Assembly (NCBI RefSeq): GCF_004341235.1
Contig: NZ_SLUP01000009.1
Span: 1-64,000 of the forward strand
DNA from: Mariniflexile fucanivorans
GTDB taxonomy: Bacteria > Bacteroidota > Bacteroidia > Flavobacteriales > Flavobacteriaceae
Length of the DNA stretch: 64,000 nt
Reading direction: 5' to 3'
The notes beneath the pieces were generated by a model that was not told the DNA's origin, did not search any database, and saw only the letters and a program-made list of their open reading frames with translations. Shown piece by piece: positions 25,439 to 36,733 of this stretch. Both the position numbers and the translations under genes were made by a program. Positions within the stretch are counted from its first letter, which is position 1. Each line of letters begins with the position of its first letter.

Positions 25439-27286
25439 ATGATAGAACTAGCAGGCATTATTATTTTAGGAATTTTGGCCCAATGGGTTGCTTGGAAGTT
25501 AAAAATTCCAGCGATATTACCTCTAATATTGATTGGATTGCTTGTAGGCCCTATTGCATCTACCTACATTAATGCTGACGGAAGTAAGTGGATAGAACCC
25601 GTTTGGAATGGTACAAAAGGCTTATTTCCGGGTGATGGTTTGTTCTATTTTGTGTCTTTGGCCATTAGTATTATTCTTTTTGAAGGAGGCTTGACATTAA
25701 AACGTTCAGAAATAAAAAATGTAGGTCCCGTAATTACTAAATTAATCACGTTAGGTTCGGTAGTCACTTTTTTTTCATCGGGAGTATTGGCCCATTTTCT
25801 TTTTAATTTAAGTTGGGATATATCGTTTTTGTTCGCAGGTTTAATTATTGTAACGGGACCCACCGTTATAACACCCATTTTAAGGAATATTCCATTAAAA
25901 AAAGATGTATCAACCGTTTTAAAATGGGAAGGCATTTTAATAGACCCTATTGGCGCTTTAGTAGCCGTATTGGTATTCGAGTTTATAAGTGTTGAAGGCG
26001 ATAGTGGATTTACAAGAACAGCTCTAATAGAATTTGGTAAAATTGTCCTTTTCGGAACCACTTTTGGCTTTACATTCGCCCATGCACTGGCTTTTGCCAT
26101 TAATAAGAATTTTATACCTCATTATCTTTTAAATGTAGTATCACTTTCAACTGTGTTATTGGTTTTTGTGGAATCTGAAGTTTTTGCTCACGAATCAGGA
26201 TTATTGGCCGTTGTGGTTATGGGTATGGTTCTAGGAAATGGAAAGCTGGATAATATAAAAGAACTGCTTTACTTTAAAGAATCCTTAAGCGTGTTACTTA
26301 TTTCTATATTGTTCATTTTACTAGCAGCCAACATCAATATGGAAGATTTAATGCTGCTTTACACCTGGAAAACATTGGCACTTTTCGGTACGGTTGTATT
26401 TGTCATAAGGCCGCTAAGTGTCTTTTTATGTACCATAGGTTCCACATTAAAGTTTAATGAAAAGCTTTTTATAAGTTGGGTAGGTCCCAGAGGTATTGTG
26501 GCTGCGGGTATCGCATCGCTTTTTGGAAGTAAATTATTAAAACAAGGTGTTGAAGGAGCCCAATATATAACACCGTTGGTATTTATGATTGTATTAGGCA
26601 CCGTATTGTTAAATGCCACTACCGCACGTCCATTTTCAAAATTAATAGGTGTTTTTCTTAAAAGGTCTGAAGGTATTTTAATAGTAGGAGCTTCATTGTT
26701 TCCTAGACTTATTGGACGTTATTTGGAAGATAATGGGAGGCATGTTGTTTTAATTGACAGTAACCAAACCAATATACAATTAGCACAAGAAGATGGACTT
26801 GAAGCCATGAATACAGATATTTATTCTGATATTTTAGAGGATAATATTGAATTGAATGATGTAGGTTTTTTAATGGCATTAACAGGAAGTTCAGATATTA
26901 ATAAATATGCCATCAACAAATTTTCTGCTCATTTTGGAGAAAGTGGTGCTTACAGGCTTATTACGGTTGGTGAAATAAACAATATTGAAAACAACCCAGA
27001 AGAAGGTTTATTTTCGATAAAAAACGATTATATTTCGTTAACCGAAGTTTCTAGAAAATATCCTAAAATTCATGAAATTGAACTAAAAGATAAAGCGCAT
27101 TATAATGAATTGATTGAAATAACAAATAATGATGAAGATATCATTCCTTTGCTGGTTAAAGACAAGCGTGGTGTTTTAGAAATTATTTCTTCACATAACA
27201 AGGCTATAGATAAAATAGAAAAAGGCTACCAATTAGTATATCTTGGAAAGCCTTTTTCTAATAATAAACCTAAAAGAGGTATGTAA
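25439..27286 (+). CDS. CPA1-type cation:proton antiporter with TrkA-N-like domain
   Basis: 615 residues. Residues 1-400 form about 12 transmembrane helices with the Na+/H+ exchanger motifs (TGPTVITPILRNIP, and LIDPIGALVAV with the acidic ion-binding residue). From about 415 a cytosolic Rossmann-like domain begins (ILIVGASLFPRLIGRYL, then HVVLIDSN), probably sensing nucleotide or ions. It would exchange Na+ or K+ for H+. It is convergent with the following GH31 gene, five bases apart. Confidence 0.9.
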   Translation: MIELAGIIILGILAQWVAWKLKIPAILPLILIGLLVGPIASTYINADGSKWIEPVWNGTKGLFPGDGLFYFVSLAISIILFEGGLTLKRSEIKNVGPVITKLITLGSVVTFFSSGVLAHFLFNLSWDISFLFAGLIIVTGPTVITPILRNIPLKKDVSTVLKWEGILIDPIGALVAVLVFEFISVEGDSGFTRTALIEFGKIVLFGTTFGFTFAHALAFAINKNFIPHYLLNVVSLSTVLLVFVESEVFAHESGLLAVVVMGMVLGNGKLDNIKELLYFKESLSVLLISILFILLAANINMEDLMLLYTWKTLALFGTVVFVIRPLSVFLCTIGSTLKFNEKLFISWVGPRGIVAAGIASLFGSKLLKQGVEGAQYITPLVFMIVLGTVLLNATTARPFSKLIGVFLKRSEGILIVGASLFPRLIGRYLEDNGRHVVLIDSNQTNIQLAQEDGLEAMNTDIYSDILEDNIELNDVGFLMALTGSSDINKYAINKFSAHFGESGAYRLITVGEINNIENNPEEGLFSIKNDYISLTEVSRKYPKIHEIELKDKAHYNELIEITNNDEDIIPLLVKDKRGVLEIISSHNKAIDKIEKGYQLVYLGKPFSNNKPKRGM

Positions 27287-27291
27287 ATTAT

Positions 27292-29694
27292 TTAAGCTAC
27301 AATATGAAGCTCTGTAAATTCTTTGCTTACAATTATAGTATTGTCGCCATTAAGTTTTACATCTTCAAATAAAACATCTTCATTATCTATTTGAATTTTA
27401 GAAATTTTAAATGGTAACCCATGGAATTTTATCTTTAACGTTTCGTAAGGTGTTATATATTTGCCCGATTTAAACTGTTGTATTATAACAGAACTTTCTT
27501 TTCCAACTAGTTTAAAGTCTCTTAAGCTGTATCTACCTTTAATATAATCATAACCATCTTGAGCATCCTCAAAAACTTGAGATGTTTCTTCACCTTCTTT
27601 ATAATACACATCCAAAACGAGCTCATCAATCGGTTTTTCACCAACATATTGTTGTATAGGATATTTTGGTATAATGGCACCTTCTTTAATAAAAATAGGC
27701 ATACTATCTAAATCTGCTTCTACCCAAAGTTCTTGACCACCTTCAAACAATTCATCGTTCCACATACTATACCAGTTTCCAACAGGGAAATACATACGTC
27801 TTCCTTTAGCGTTAGGTTCTGTAATTGGGCATGCAAGTATTTTTTCACCACAAATAAATTCATCATTTCTATAATGGGTATGGGTATCTGTTTGGTCGAA
27901 TAAAACAAGTGATTTTAATATTGGTACACCTTCATTGGCGTATCTCCAAAAAGCAGTATACAAGTAAGGTAAAAGTTGATATCTTATTTCTATAAACTTT
28001 CTAACAATGTTAGTTATGTTGGTTCCAAAAGCCCAAGGTTCTTGGTCTCCGTGGTCTCCAGATGAGTGCGTTCTACAAAATGGATGAAAAATACCTAACT
28101 GAATCCAGCGGGCATACAATTCGCCATTAGGTTGTTCCGCAAAACCACCAATATCCGATCCTATAAACGAGAACCCAGACATACACATACGTTGCGCTTG
28201 AATATTTGCGATGGTTAAGTGTTCCCAACTTGCCACGTTATCACCCGTCCAGCTAGACGTGTAGCGTTGTGTACCGGAATAAGCTGCTCTTGTAATAACG
28301 AAAGGTCTTTTAGGGTAAGCGAATTTTTTTAAACCTTGATAAGTTGCTCTTGCCATTTGCATTCCATAAACGTTATGTGCTTTTCTGTGGCTACAGCGAT
28401 TTCCATCATAATCGTGTCTTACATCATTTGGAAACGTTTTACCTGGCACATCCATTACCGCAGGCTCGTTCATGTCGTTCCATACGCCTTTAACACCAAT
28501 ATCCTCAACCAATTCTTTAAATAAATCAGACCACCATTCGCGAACTTCAGGATTAGTGAAATCTGGGAAATAACATTCTCCTGGCCACACTTTACCTTTC
28601 ATGTAAGGGCCATCGGCACGTTTGCAGAAATAATCTTTATCCATACCCTCTTGGAAAACCGAATACTCTTTATCGATTTTAATTCCTGGGTCGATAATAA
28701 CTATGGTTTTAAAACCATCATCTGCCAACTCTTTTACCATTCTTTTCGGGTCGGGGAAGTATTCTTTGCTCCAAGTAAAGCATCTAAAGCCTTCCATATA
28801 GTCGATATCCAAATAAATGGCATCGCAAGGTATTTGCAGTTCTCTAAATTTGCCTGTAATTTCTTTTACTTTGGCTTCTGGATAATAACTCCATTTACAT
28901 TGGTGGTATCCTAAGGTCCATAAAGCAGGTAATTCGTGTGGTTTTCCTGTTAAATCGGTGTAATAAGAAACTACATCGGTCATTTGAGGGCCATAAATGA
29001 AATAATAATTCATTTCACCACCTTGTGCCCAAAAACTTGTGATGTTTCTACGTTCGTTACAAAAGTCGAAAAAGGTTCTAAAAGTGTTGTCAAAAAAGAT
29101 TCCGTACGATTTCTTATGGTGCAACCCTGTATAAAACGGAATAGCCTTATAAATGGGATCTGTATTTTTACCGTATGCGTAAGAGTCGGTTACCCAATTT
29201 TCAAAACGTTTGCCTTTTAGGTTGTTATCAACAGGTTTATCACCTAAACCATAATAACTTTCGCCTTCTTGTGCTGTTTTAGACATTTTAACAATATCGC
29301 CACCAAGCTCATAACTTTCTTCCCAGTGAAAACCTAATTCATCTTCGCAAATAAGAGTATTATCTTTAACATCGTAAATTGCTGTTCTCATATCCAATTT
29401 TGCGATATGACAAGTAATTTTTGAAGTAGTAATAATGTATTTATCTACATCTTCTGTTACTTCAAGAAAATTATAGCCTCTACTGGCGTATTTGGTAATG
29501 GCGTATGAAAAATCTTTATCAAAAACACCCGTTGTAGAATATCGAAACCTTAAAATACTGTCACGTTGTACAGTAACCTGTAGCACTACATTGTTTTCAG
29601 CAGTGAACGATAATGTATCTAGATTTTTTTTATAGGAAATTATTTTTGACGGGAACATGTTCCCTTTATATTCTAATTCTGTGTTTAATATCAT
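27292..29694 (-). CDS. Glycoside hydrolase family 31 (alpha-glucosidase-like)
   Basis: About 800 residues with an N-terminal beta domain, a (beta/alpha)8 barrel and C-terminal beta domains. The nucleophile is the Asp in GVWNDMNEPA (about residue 407 of this start) and the acid/base is probably in SSWTGDN. The substrate is an alpha-linked glucan or oligosaccharide. No signal peptide, so likely cytoplasmic. Upstream is a terminator and then glgB, so it probably has its own promoter although its content fits glycogen or maltodextrin use. A 9-residue longer frame at 29721 is possible. Confidence 0.9.
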   Translation of the reverse strand: MILNTELEYKGNMFPSKIISYKKNLDTLSFTAENNVVLQVTVQRDSILRFRYSTTGVFDKDFSYAITKYASRGYNFLEVTEDVDKYIITTSKITCHIAKLDMRTAIYDVKDNTLICEDELGFHWEESYELGGDIVKMSKTAQEGESYYGLGDKPVDNNLKGKRFENWVTDSYAYGKNTDPIYKAIPFYTGLHHKKSYGIFFDNTFRTFFDFCNERRNITSFWAQGGEMNYYFIYGPQMTDVVSYYTDLTGKPHELPALWTLGYHQCKWSYYPEAKVKEITGKFRELQIPCDAIYLDIDYMEGFRCFTWSKEYFPDPKRMVKELADDGFKTIVIIDPGIKIDKEYSVFQEGMDKDYFCKRADGPYMKGKVWPGECYFPDFTNPEVREWWSDLFKELVEDIGVKGVWNDMNEPAVMDVPGKTFPNDVRHDYDGNRCSHRKAHNVYGMQMARATYQGLKKFAYPKRPFVITRAAYSGTQRYTSSWTGDNVASWEHLTIANIQAQRMCMSGFSFIGSDIGGFAEQPNGELYARWIQLGIFHPFCRTHSSGDHGDQEPWAFGTNITNIVRKFIEIRYQLLPYLYTAFWRYANEGVPILKSLVLFDQTDTHTHYRNDEFICGEKILACPITEPNAKGRRMYFPVGNWYSMWNDELFEGGQELWVEADLDSMPIFIKEGAIIPKYPIQQYVGEKPIDELVLDVYYKEGEETSQVFEDAQDGYDYIKGRYSLRDFKLVGKESSVIIQQFKSGKYITPYETLKIKFHGLPFKISKIQIDNEDVLFEDVKLNGDNTIIVSKEFTELHIVA

Positions 29695-29765
29695 AAATAA
29701 TGTAATAATTAAAAAAGCCAAAAATACTAAATAATAAACATGTAGATGGCTTGTTTTTACTAAAA

Positions 29766-29808
29766 AACAACTTGCAATATTACATAATAAGCAATATTAC
29801 AAGCTGTT
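29766..29808 (-). terminator. Terminator after glgB
   Basis: Sixteen-base arms AACAACTTGCAATATT and its near-complement (two mismatches) flank an 11-base loop and are followed on the minus strand by a run of six T. It lies about 28 bases beyond the glgB stop and separates the glycogen operon from GH31. Confidence 0.6.
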
Positions 29809-29835
29809 AATTTAATATATCTTAAAAATTTTGTT

Positions 29836-31743
29836 CTATTTAAATTGAAAAATAGTCACTGCTAAAGGAGGTAAGGTTATTTCTGCGGAATATTCTTTAC
29901 CGTTCCAAGGTTGTTTTTTAATGGTGATTTCTTTTTTATTTGAAACGTTGCTACCACCAAATTCTTCAGAATCGCTGTTAAAAACTTCAATTAGCTTCCC
30001 TTTCACAGGAATACCAATTTTATATTTCTCTCTATGGGCGGGTGTTAAATTGCATACCACAACCACATTTTCTTCAGCCACATTACCTTTTCTTATGTAT
30101 GAAATAACACAATTTTCATGGTCATCATAACTAATCCACTCGAAACCTTCACCTGAGAACCCTTTTTCAAATAGGGCAGGAGTGTTTTTGTAGAATGTGT
30201 TTAATGCTTTAAAATAATTTTGAAAGTCTTTATGTGGTTTAAATTCTAATAAATTCCAATCTAAGCTTTCTTGAAAATTCCATTCGTTGTATTGCCCAAA
30301 TTCACCACCCATAAACAATAATTTAGTACCTGGGTGCGTAAACATATAGCCATACAACAGACGAAGATTTGCAAAACGTTGCCATTCATCACCTGGCATT
30401 CTGCCTAAAATAGAGTTTTTACCATACACTACTTCATCATGTGATAGCGGTAGCATAAAATTTTCTGAAAACACGTAGGCCAAACTAAAGGTAATGTCGT
30501 TTTGGTGGTATTTTCTATAAATAGGATCTTTGGCAAAATACTCCAAGGTATCGTGCATCCAGCCCATCATCCATTTCATTCCAAAGCCTAAACCGCCTAA
30601 AAATACGGGTTTTGAAACACCGGGAAATGCGGTAGATTCTTCTGCAATGGTTTGTGTATCTGGAAATGAAGCATAAATTTCTTGATTTAATTCTTTAAGA
30701 AACTCAATGGCTGCAAGGTTTTCTCTTCCCCCATAAATGTTTGGTTCCCATTCGCCATCTTCTCTGGAATAATCTAAAAACAACATGGAAGCTACGGCAT
30801 CAACGCGTAAGGCATCGGCATGGTACTGTTCCATCCAAAAAGCAGCATTACTAATTAAAAACGATTTAACTTCATTTCTTTCGTAGTTAAAAATTAGGCT
30901 TTTCCAATCTTGATGGTAGCCTTTTCGCCTGTCAGGATGTTCATATAAACATGAGCCATCAAAAAAGCCTAAACCGTGTGCATCTTCTGGAAAATGAGAA
31001 GGTACCCAATCTAAAATGATACCTATATCGTTTTGATGCAGTTTATCAACCAAATATTTAAATTCTTCAGGGTATCCAAATCGTGCCGTTGGCGCAAAAT
31101 AGCCTGTTAGTTGGTAGCCCCAGGACGGATCGTAAGGATATTCCATAATAGGCATGAGCTCTACATGTGTAAAATTCATGTCTTTAACGTAAGTAACCAA
31201 ATCGTCTGCCAACTCATAATACGATAAAAAACGGTCTTCTTCTATATGGCGTTTCCATGAGCCTAAATGGACTTCGTAAACCGAGTATGGCGCATCTAAA
31301 GCGTTGTTTTTTTTGCGCTTTTTCATCCAATCGGTATCTTTCCACTTATAGGAATCGTCCCAAACAATAGAAGCAGTTTTTGGCGGATGCTCGCAACGGC
31401 GTGCATACGGATCTGCTTTTTCGGTTTTTATACCATTGTTATGGCTTTCAATTTTGTATTTGTAAACGGTGCCTTTACCCACTAAGGGTATAAAACCTTC
31501 CCAAATACCACTACTATCCCAACGAACATTTAATTGGTGTTCGCCTTCTGCCCAATAGTTAAAATCGCCAATTACAGACACCTGTTTTGCGCTAGGTGCC
31601 CAAACTGCAAAGTACGTGCCCTCAATCCCATCAACAGTTGTAGGGTGGGATCCAAATTTTTGATAAAGCCTATAGTGTTTACCTGCTTTAAAAAGGTTAA
31701 TATCGAAGTCTGTAAATAGACTATAAACTTTTACTTGTGCCAT
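29836..31743 (-). CDS. glgB: 1,4-alpha-glucan branching enzyme
   Basis: 635 residues, cut from the longer forms by lacking the first CBM48-like repeat. A CBM48 domain (about 35-110) precedes the GH13 barrel. The motifs are GHFPEDAHG-like SHFPEDAHGLGFFDGS, DALRVDAVASML (nucleophile Asp), IAEESTAFPG (acid Glu) and LSHDEVVYGK. It adds alpha-1,6 branches to glycogen. Last gene of the glgA-glgC-glgB cluster, 2 bases after glgC. Confidence 0.96.
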   Translation of the reverse strand: MAQVKVYSLFTDFDINLFKAGKHYRLYQKFGSHPTTVDGIEGTYFAVWAPSAKQVSVIGDFNYWAEGEHQLNVRWDSSGIWEGFIPLVGKGTVYKYKIESHNNGIKTEKADPYARRCEHPPKTASIVWDDSYKWKDTDWMKKRKKNNALDAPYSVYEVHLGSWKRHIEEDRFLSYYELADDLVTYVKDMNFTHVELMPIMEYPYDPSWGYQLTGYFAPTARFGYPEEFKYLVDKLHQNDIGIILDWVPSHFPEDAHGLGFFDGSCLYEHPDRRKGYHQDWKSLIFNYERNEVKSFLISNAAFWMEQYHADALRVDAVASMLFLDYSREDGEWEPNIYGGRENLAAIEFLKELNQEIYASFPDTQTIAEESTAFPGVSKPVFLGGLGFGMKWMMGWMHDTLEYFAKDPIYRKYHQNDITFSLAYVFSENFMLPLSHDEVVYGKNSILGRMPGDEWQRFANLRLLYGYMFTHPGTKLLFMGGEFGQYNEWNFQESLDWNLLEFKPHKDFQNYFKALNTFYKNTPALFEKGFSGEGFEWISYDDHENCVISYIRKGNVAEENVVVVCNLTPAHREKYKIGIPVKGKLIEVFNSDSEEFGGSNVSNKKEITIKKQPWNGKEYSAEITLPPLAVTIFQFK

Positions 31744-31745
31744 AT

Positions 31746-33011
31746 TTAAATTACATATCCGTTAGGGATGGTTGCTCCTTTTTTAATTACTACAATGCCT
31801 TCTTTAATAGCGTAAGTGTCTGTTTCTTTATCTTCTAGATGGTCGCCACCAATAATTTTTACATCGTCTCCAATACGACAGTTTTTATCCAGTATGGCGT
31901 TTTTAATAGTACAGCGTTCGCCAATACCCATTAAAATATCTATTTTCTTTTTATCGATTTCAAGAAGTGTTTCATAGAAATCGTTACCCATCACATAGGT
32001 TCGTGTTACCACAGAATCTTTACCAATTCTGGAACGAACGCCAATAACGGATTGTTCAATTTTTGAAGCAGCAATTAAACAACCTTCGGCAATAACTGTT
32101 TTTTCTAAAGTAGTACCAGCTATTTTTGTGGTAGGCAGCATGCGGGCATGTGTATAGATGCGTTTTGTTTTATCGTATAAATCGAATTTAGGAATATCAT
32201 CCGTTAAACCAATGTTCGCTTCAAAAAACGAATCGATATTACCTATATCAGTCCAGTATCCTTCATATTGAAAGCTTAATGTTTTATGTGCATGAATGGA
32301 CTGCGGAATAATTTCTTTACCAAAATCAATGGTCGATGGGTTGTTCATTAGCTCAACCAAAAGGTCTCTATTAAAAATATAAATACCCATAGAGGCCAAA
32401 TAGTTACGGTTTTCTTGCTTCATCTCGTCGCTAACCTCAGAGGTCCAATCTGGTAATAAACTAGCATCTGGTTTTTCAATAAATGATGTTATTACATTTT
32501 CATCATTCGCTTTTAAAATACCAAAAGAAGTAGCGTCTTTAGCGTTTACAGGTATGGTAGCTATTGAAATTTTAGCGTTACTTTTTTCGTGGGCCTCAAT
32601 CATTTTATCGTAATCCATTTGATAAAGTTGATCGCCCGATAGTATTAAAGCATATTCAAAATCATGTCTTAAAAAGTGGTGCATACTTTGGCGAACGGCA
32701 TCGGCAGTTCCTTGGAACCATCCTTTATTTCCTGGGGTTTGTTCTGCAGCCAATACATCAACAAAGGCACTACTAAAAAAACTAAAATGATATGTGTCTT
32801 TAATGTGACGGTTTAGTGATGCTGAATTAAACTGCGTTAAAACAAACATGCGTTTAATATCTGCGTTGATACAATTGGAAATAGGAATATCTACTAACCT
32901 ATATTTACCTGCAATTGGTACTGCTGGTTTAGAGCGTTCTTCTGTTAATGGGTGTAGTCTAGAACCTTGACCGCCACCTAAAATGATGGCTAGAACCTTG
33001 TTATTGATCAT
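31746..33011 (-). CDS. glgC: Glucose-1-phosphate adenylyltransferase
   Basis: 421 residues that make ADP-glucose from ATP and glucose-1-phosphate, the committed step of glycogen synthesis. The nucleotide-binding start GGGQGSRLHPLTEERSKPAV and the sugar-binding FVLTQFNSASLNRH are clear, and the C-terminal left-handed beta-helix (about 290-421) is present. It follows glgA by 6 bases and precedes glgB by 2. Confidence 0.96.
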   Translation of the reverse strand: MINNKVLAIILGGGQGSRLHPLTEERSKPAVPIAGKYRLVDIPISNCINADIKRMFVLTQFNSASLNRHIKDTYHFSFFSSAFVDVLAAEQTPGNKGWFQGTADAVRQSMHHFLRHDFEYALILSGDQLYQMDYDKMIEAHEKSNAKISIATIPVNAKDATSFGILKANDENVITSFIEKPDASLLPDWTSEVSDEMKQENRNYLASMGIYIFNRDLLVELMNNPSTIDFGKEIIPQSIHAHKTLSFQYEGYWTDIGNIDSFFEANIGLTDDIPKFDLYDKTKRIYTHARMLPTTKIAGTTLEKTVIAEGCLIAASKIEQSVIGVRSRIGKDSVVTRTYVMGNDFYETLLEIDKKKIDILMGIGERCTIKNAILDKNCRIGDDVKIIGGDHLEDKETDTYAIKEGIVVIKKGATIPNGYVI

Positions 33012-33017
33012 AATTAG

Positions 33018-34424
33018 TTAGTTTATGGATTTATATAATTTTATGTATTCTTCTGCTGAAACATGCCATGAGTGGTCTATTTCCATGATTGATTTTCGTA
33101 TTTTTTTGTATTCCGATTGATTTTCATAAAGTGCTACCCCTCTATCAATCGCTTTTGTTATCTCTAAAACAGATACATTATTGTGGCAAATACCGAATCC
33201 ATTTTCTTTTGAAATATCTATAACTGTATCTTTTAAACCACCAATGCTTCTAACAATAGGAATGGTGCCGTAGCGTAAAGCGTACATTTGATTTAAACCG
33301 CAAGGTTCTACACGAGAAGGCATGAGTAAAAAATCGGCGCCAGCATAAATAATATGCGATAGTTTTTCGTCGTAACCTATATAGGCATTGTATGTACCAA
33401 TATAGTCATTTTTTAGCGTTTTTAACTCTTCTTCAACAAAAGGATTTCCAGAACCTAGCAATAATATATTTATGTTGTTGTTTTGTAGTGCCTGTTTAAA
33501 TACTTGAGGGAATAAATCAGATCCTTTTTCGCCAACTAACCTGCCAATAAAGGCAAAAAGTGGTTTTTCAAAATCTAGATTAAAAGTGTCGCACAAATAT
33601 TTTTTATTGGCATCTGCACCGGCTTTAACTGTTTTAATGTTATAATTTTTTACAATATAATGGTCGGTTTCTGGATTCCAAACATCGGTATCAATACCGT
33701 TTAATATGCCCGAACATTTGTCGCTTTCACTGCTTAACAAACTTTCTAGTCCGTTTGCAGCAAGTTTTAACTCTTCCATATAACTTGGCGATACGGTAGT
33801 AACATGCCAAGCGCATTTTATGGCAGCTGCTAACGGGTTTATGGTACCACCCCAATCTAATAACCCAACATGGTTAAAATTAAATGGCGGAATTAAGCCT
33901 ACTTTTAAATGCGGGAACCAGCCTTGGTATTGCGCATTATGAATGGTTAATATGTTTGGTATTTTCCTAAAAGCTTCATACTTGTAACTTTCTTGAAGCA
34001 TAAACGGAATTAACCCCGTATGGTGATCATGACAATGAATGATATCTGGGTATTTTTCCCAAACCAATAGCCAATCGAGAATGGCTATTTGAAACCCTAA
34101 AAAGCGCTCGGTATCGTCTGATGAATACACATAGTCTTTAAATAATAATTCAGGGATGTCTATAAAAAAAATATCAAAGTCTAAAGGTTTTTCCTTTAGC
34201 ATTAACACGTTAAAATCGATGAGTCTGTTCCCTAAAGAAATTTGGTTACTATAAATAGTTGTAAACACATTTTCTTTAGTAAACTTATTGTTATAAAAAG
34301 GCATGATAACTTGCGAAGTTATATCGGGACTATTTTGATATTTTGGTAAAGCCCCTACAACATCGGCAAGCCCGCCTACTTTGGCAACTGGGTAGCATTC
34401 TGCACTTATGTGGATAATTGTCAT
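33018..34424 (-). CDS. glgA: Glycogen synthase, GT5 family
   Basis: 468 residues. The N-terminal domain holds the ADP-glucose motif AKVGGLADVVGALP (KxGGL) and the C-terminal domain the nucleotide-binding GRLVGEKGSDL and EPCGLNQMYAL. It extends alpha-1,4-glucan using ADP-glucose. It is the first gene of the glycogen operon, with a 250-base gap to lepA upstream that includes lepA's terminator. Confidence 0.95.
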   Translation of the reverse strand: MTIIHISAECYPVAKVGGLADVVGALPKYQNSPDITSQVIMPFYNNKFTKENVFTTIYSNQISLGNRLIDFNVLMLKEKPLDFDIFFIDIPELLFKDYVYSSDDTERFLGFQIAILDWLLVWEKYPDIIHCHDHHTGLIPFMLQESYKYEAFRKIPNILTIHNAQYQGWFPHLKVGLIPPFNFNHVGLLDWGGTINPLAAAIKCAWHVTTVSPSYMEELKLAANGLESLLSSESDKCSGILNGIDTDVWNPETDHYIVKNYNIKTVKAGADANKKYLCDTFNLDFEKPLFAFIGRLVGEKGSDLFPQVFKQALQNNNINILLLGSGNPFVEEELKTLKNDYIGTYNAYIGYDEKLSHIIYAGADFLLMPSRVEPCGLNQMYALRYGTIPIVRSIGGLKDTVIDISKENGFGICHNNVSVLEITKAIDRGVALYENQSEYKKIRKSIMEIDHSWHVSAEEYIKLYKSIN

Positions 34425-34596
34425 AGAATAATTTTGCTTGGTCTATAAACTTACAAAATAATTGTTAATAACTTTGTTGAAATTGTATTTTTAAAGAATA
34501 AAGTACAGAAATGGAAATAATCAAAATTTTTGATAAAAAAAAGAGCTGTTTAGGGATTTTTAGTTTTGATAATTCAAAGATGATTCACTATATAAT

Positions 34597-34628
34597 AAAA
34601 AAAAGCTTCAATGAAAATTGAAGCTTTT
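34597..34628 (-). terminator. Intrinsic terminator after lepA
   Basis: Stem AAAAGCTTCAAT with its complement around GAAA (34601-34628), followed on the minus strand by a run of eight T. It lies about 45 bases beyond the lepA stop. Confidence 0.8.
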
Positions 34629-34673
34629 AATAATGATACTACTATATAATAAATCTTGATGGTTTAATTGATT

Positions 34674-36470
34674 TTAATCATTCAATTTCAAAACCGCCAT
34701 AAATGCTTGCTGAGGTATTTCTACGTTACCAACTTGTCGCATACGTTTTTTGCCTTTCTTTTGTTTCTCTAAAAGTTTACGTTTACGTGAAATATCACCA
34801 CCATAACATTTAGCTGTCACATCTTTACGAAGTGCCTTAATGGTTTCACGCGAAATAATTTTGGCACCAACTGCGGCTTGAATAGGAATATCGAATTGCT
34901 GACGTGGAATTAACTCCTTCAATTTCTCGCACATTTTTTTACCAATGTTTTGAGCATTATCGGCATGTATTAAAGCGGAAAGAGCATCTACAGGTTGTGC
35001 ATTCAATAAAATATCCAAACGTACCAATTTAGAGACTTTCATGCCAATTGGGTGATAATCAAACGATGCATAGCCTTTTGAAACGGTTTTCAATCGATCG
35101 TAAAAATCGAATACAATTTCTGCTAGGGGCATTTCAAAAGTCAATTCAACACGTTCGGTGGTTAAATAGGTTTGATTGGTTACAATACCACGTTTTTCAA
35201 TACACAACGACATCACATTCCCAATAAAATCGGATTTTGTAATGATGGTTGCTTTTATATAAGGTTCTTCAACACGGTTAACGGTTGAAGGATCTGGTAA
35301 GTCTGATGGGTTATTTACAATAAAAGCCTCGTCTGGGTTTTTGTTTGTAAATGCGTGGTACGATACGTTGGGAACGGTGGTAATCACCGTCATATCGAAC
35401 TCGCGTTCTAAACGTTCTTGGATAATTTCCATGTGAAGCATGCCCAAGAACCCACAACGGAAACCAAAACCTAATGCTGCCGAACTTTCTGGAATAAATA
35501 CCAGAGATGCATCATTTAATTGTAGTTTTTCCATTGAGCTACGCAATTCTTCATAATCTTCAGTATCAACAGGGTAAATACCTGCAAAAACCATCGGTTT
35601 TACATCTTCAAAACCTTCAACAATATTGGTGGTTGGGTTATTAAAATCTGTAATGGTATCACCAACTTTAACTTCTTTAGCGGTTTTAATACCAGTAATT
35701 AAATAACCAACATCGCCTGTTTTTACAGATTGTTTGGCTACTTGTGTTAATTTTAAAGTACCCACTTCATCGGCATAATATTCATTATCTGTCGCAACGA
35801 ATTTTATTTTTTGGCCTTTTTTAATTTCACCATTAAAAACTCTAAAATAGGTTTCAATCCCTCTAAACGTGTTGTAAACAGAGTCAAAAATTAAAGCTTG
35901 AAGTGGTGCATTTGGATCTCCTTTAGGCGCAGGAATACGTTCAATTACAGCTGCTAAAATATTATCGACACCAAAACCTGTTTTTCCACTAGCGTGAATA
36001 ATATCTTCGGGTTTACAGCCTAATAAATCAACAATATCATCGGTAACTTCTTCTGGATTAGCACTTGGTAAATCTACTTTATTTAAAACCGGAATAATTT
36101 CCAAATCGTTTTCTAAAGCCAAATATAAATTTGAAATAGTTTGTGCTTGTATACTTTGTGCTGCATCAACTATAAGTAAAGCACCTTCGCATGCAGCGAT
36201 GGAACGTGAAACTTCATAAGAGAAATCGACGTGACCCGGAGTATCAATTAAATTTAAAACATATTGTTCCCCTTTATAGGTATAGTCCATTTGGATGGCG
36301 TGTGATTTAATGGTAATACCACGTTCGCGTTCCAAATCCATATTATCTAGTAACTGATTTTGTTTTTCTCTTTCAGTCACAGAGCCTGTGAAATCCAATA
36401 AACGGTCTGCCAAAGTACTCTTACCGTGGTCAATATGTGCAATAATGCAAAAGTTTCTAATGTTCTTCAT
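34674..36470 (-). CDS. lepA: Translation elongation factor 4 (back-translocase)
   Basis: 598 residues with the EF4 order: a GTPase domain with the P-loop [17 protein letters not shown] and NKVD motifs, then domains II, III and V and the specific C-terminal domain ending [15 protein letters not shown]. It acts on ribosomes by moving tRNAs backwards or in subunit biogenesis. It stands alone with its own terminator. Confidence 0.97.
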   Translation of the reverse strand: MKNIRNFCIIAHIDHGKSTLADRLLDFTGSVTEREKQNQLLDNMDLERERGITIKSHAIQMDYTYKGEQYVLNLIDTPGHVDFSYEVSRSIAACEGALLIVDAAQSIQAQTISNLYLALENDLEIIPVLNKVDLPSANPEEVTDDIVDLLGCKPEDIIHASGKTGFGVDNILAAVIERIPAPKGDPNAPLQALIFDSVYNTFRGIETYFRVFNGEIKKGQKIKFVATDNEYYADEVGTLKLTQVAKQSVKTGDVGYLITGIKTAKEVKVGDTITDFNNPTTNIVEGFEDVKPMVFAGIYPVDTEDYEELRSSMEKLQLNDASLVFIPESSAALGFGFRCGFLGMLHMEIIQERLEREFDMTVITTVPNVSYHAFTNKNPDEAFIVNNPSDLPDPSTVNRVEEPYIKATIITKSDFIGNVMSLCIEKRGIVTNQTYLTTERVELTFEMPLAEIVFDFYDRLKTVSKGYASFDYHPIGMKVSKLVRLDILLNAQPVDALSALIHADNAQNIGKKMCEKLKELIPRQQFDIPIQAAVGAKIISRETIKALRKDVTAKCYGGDISRKRKLLEKQKKGKKRMRQVGNVEIPQQAFMAVLKLND

Positions 36471-36733
36471 AAAGGAAATTCTATCCTAATTTAATTTGCA
36501 AATATAGATGTTTTTAAATGAGGCTGAAAGATTGCATACATGTAAATTACACTATATCCCATCAGATTAATTTATATATGTTGTTTTTAAACCCAAATCA
36601 TGATTTTTTGGTATAAAATTTGTAATACTATTTTGATATTTTTTTCTGTAAAAAATTAAACTTTTATCTAATTTTAGAGTCTATTAGTTTCAGTTATTAT
36701 AGAATGCAACTAAATTAAAACCAACCAAACTAC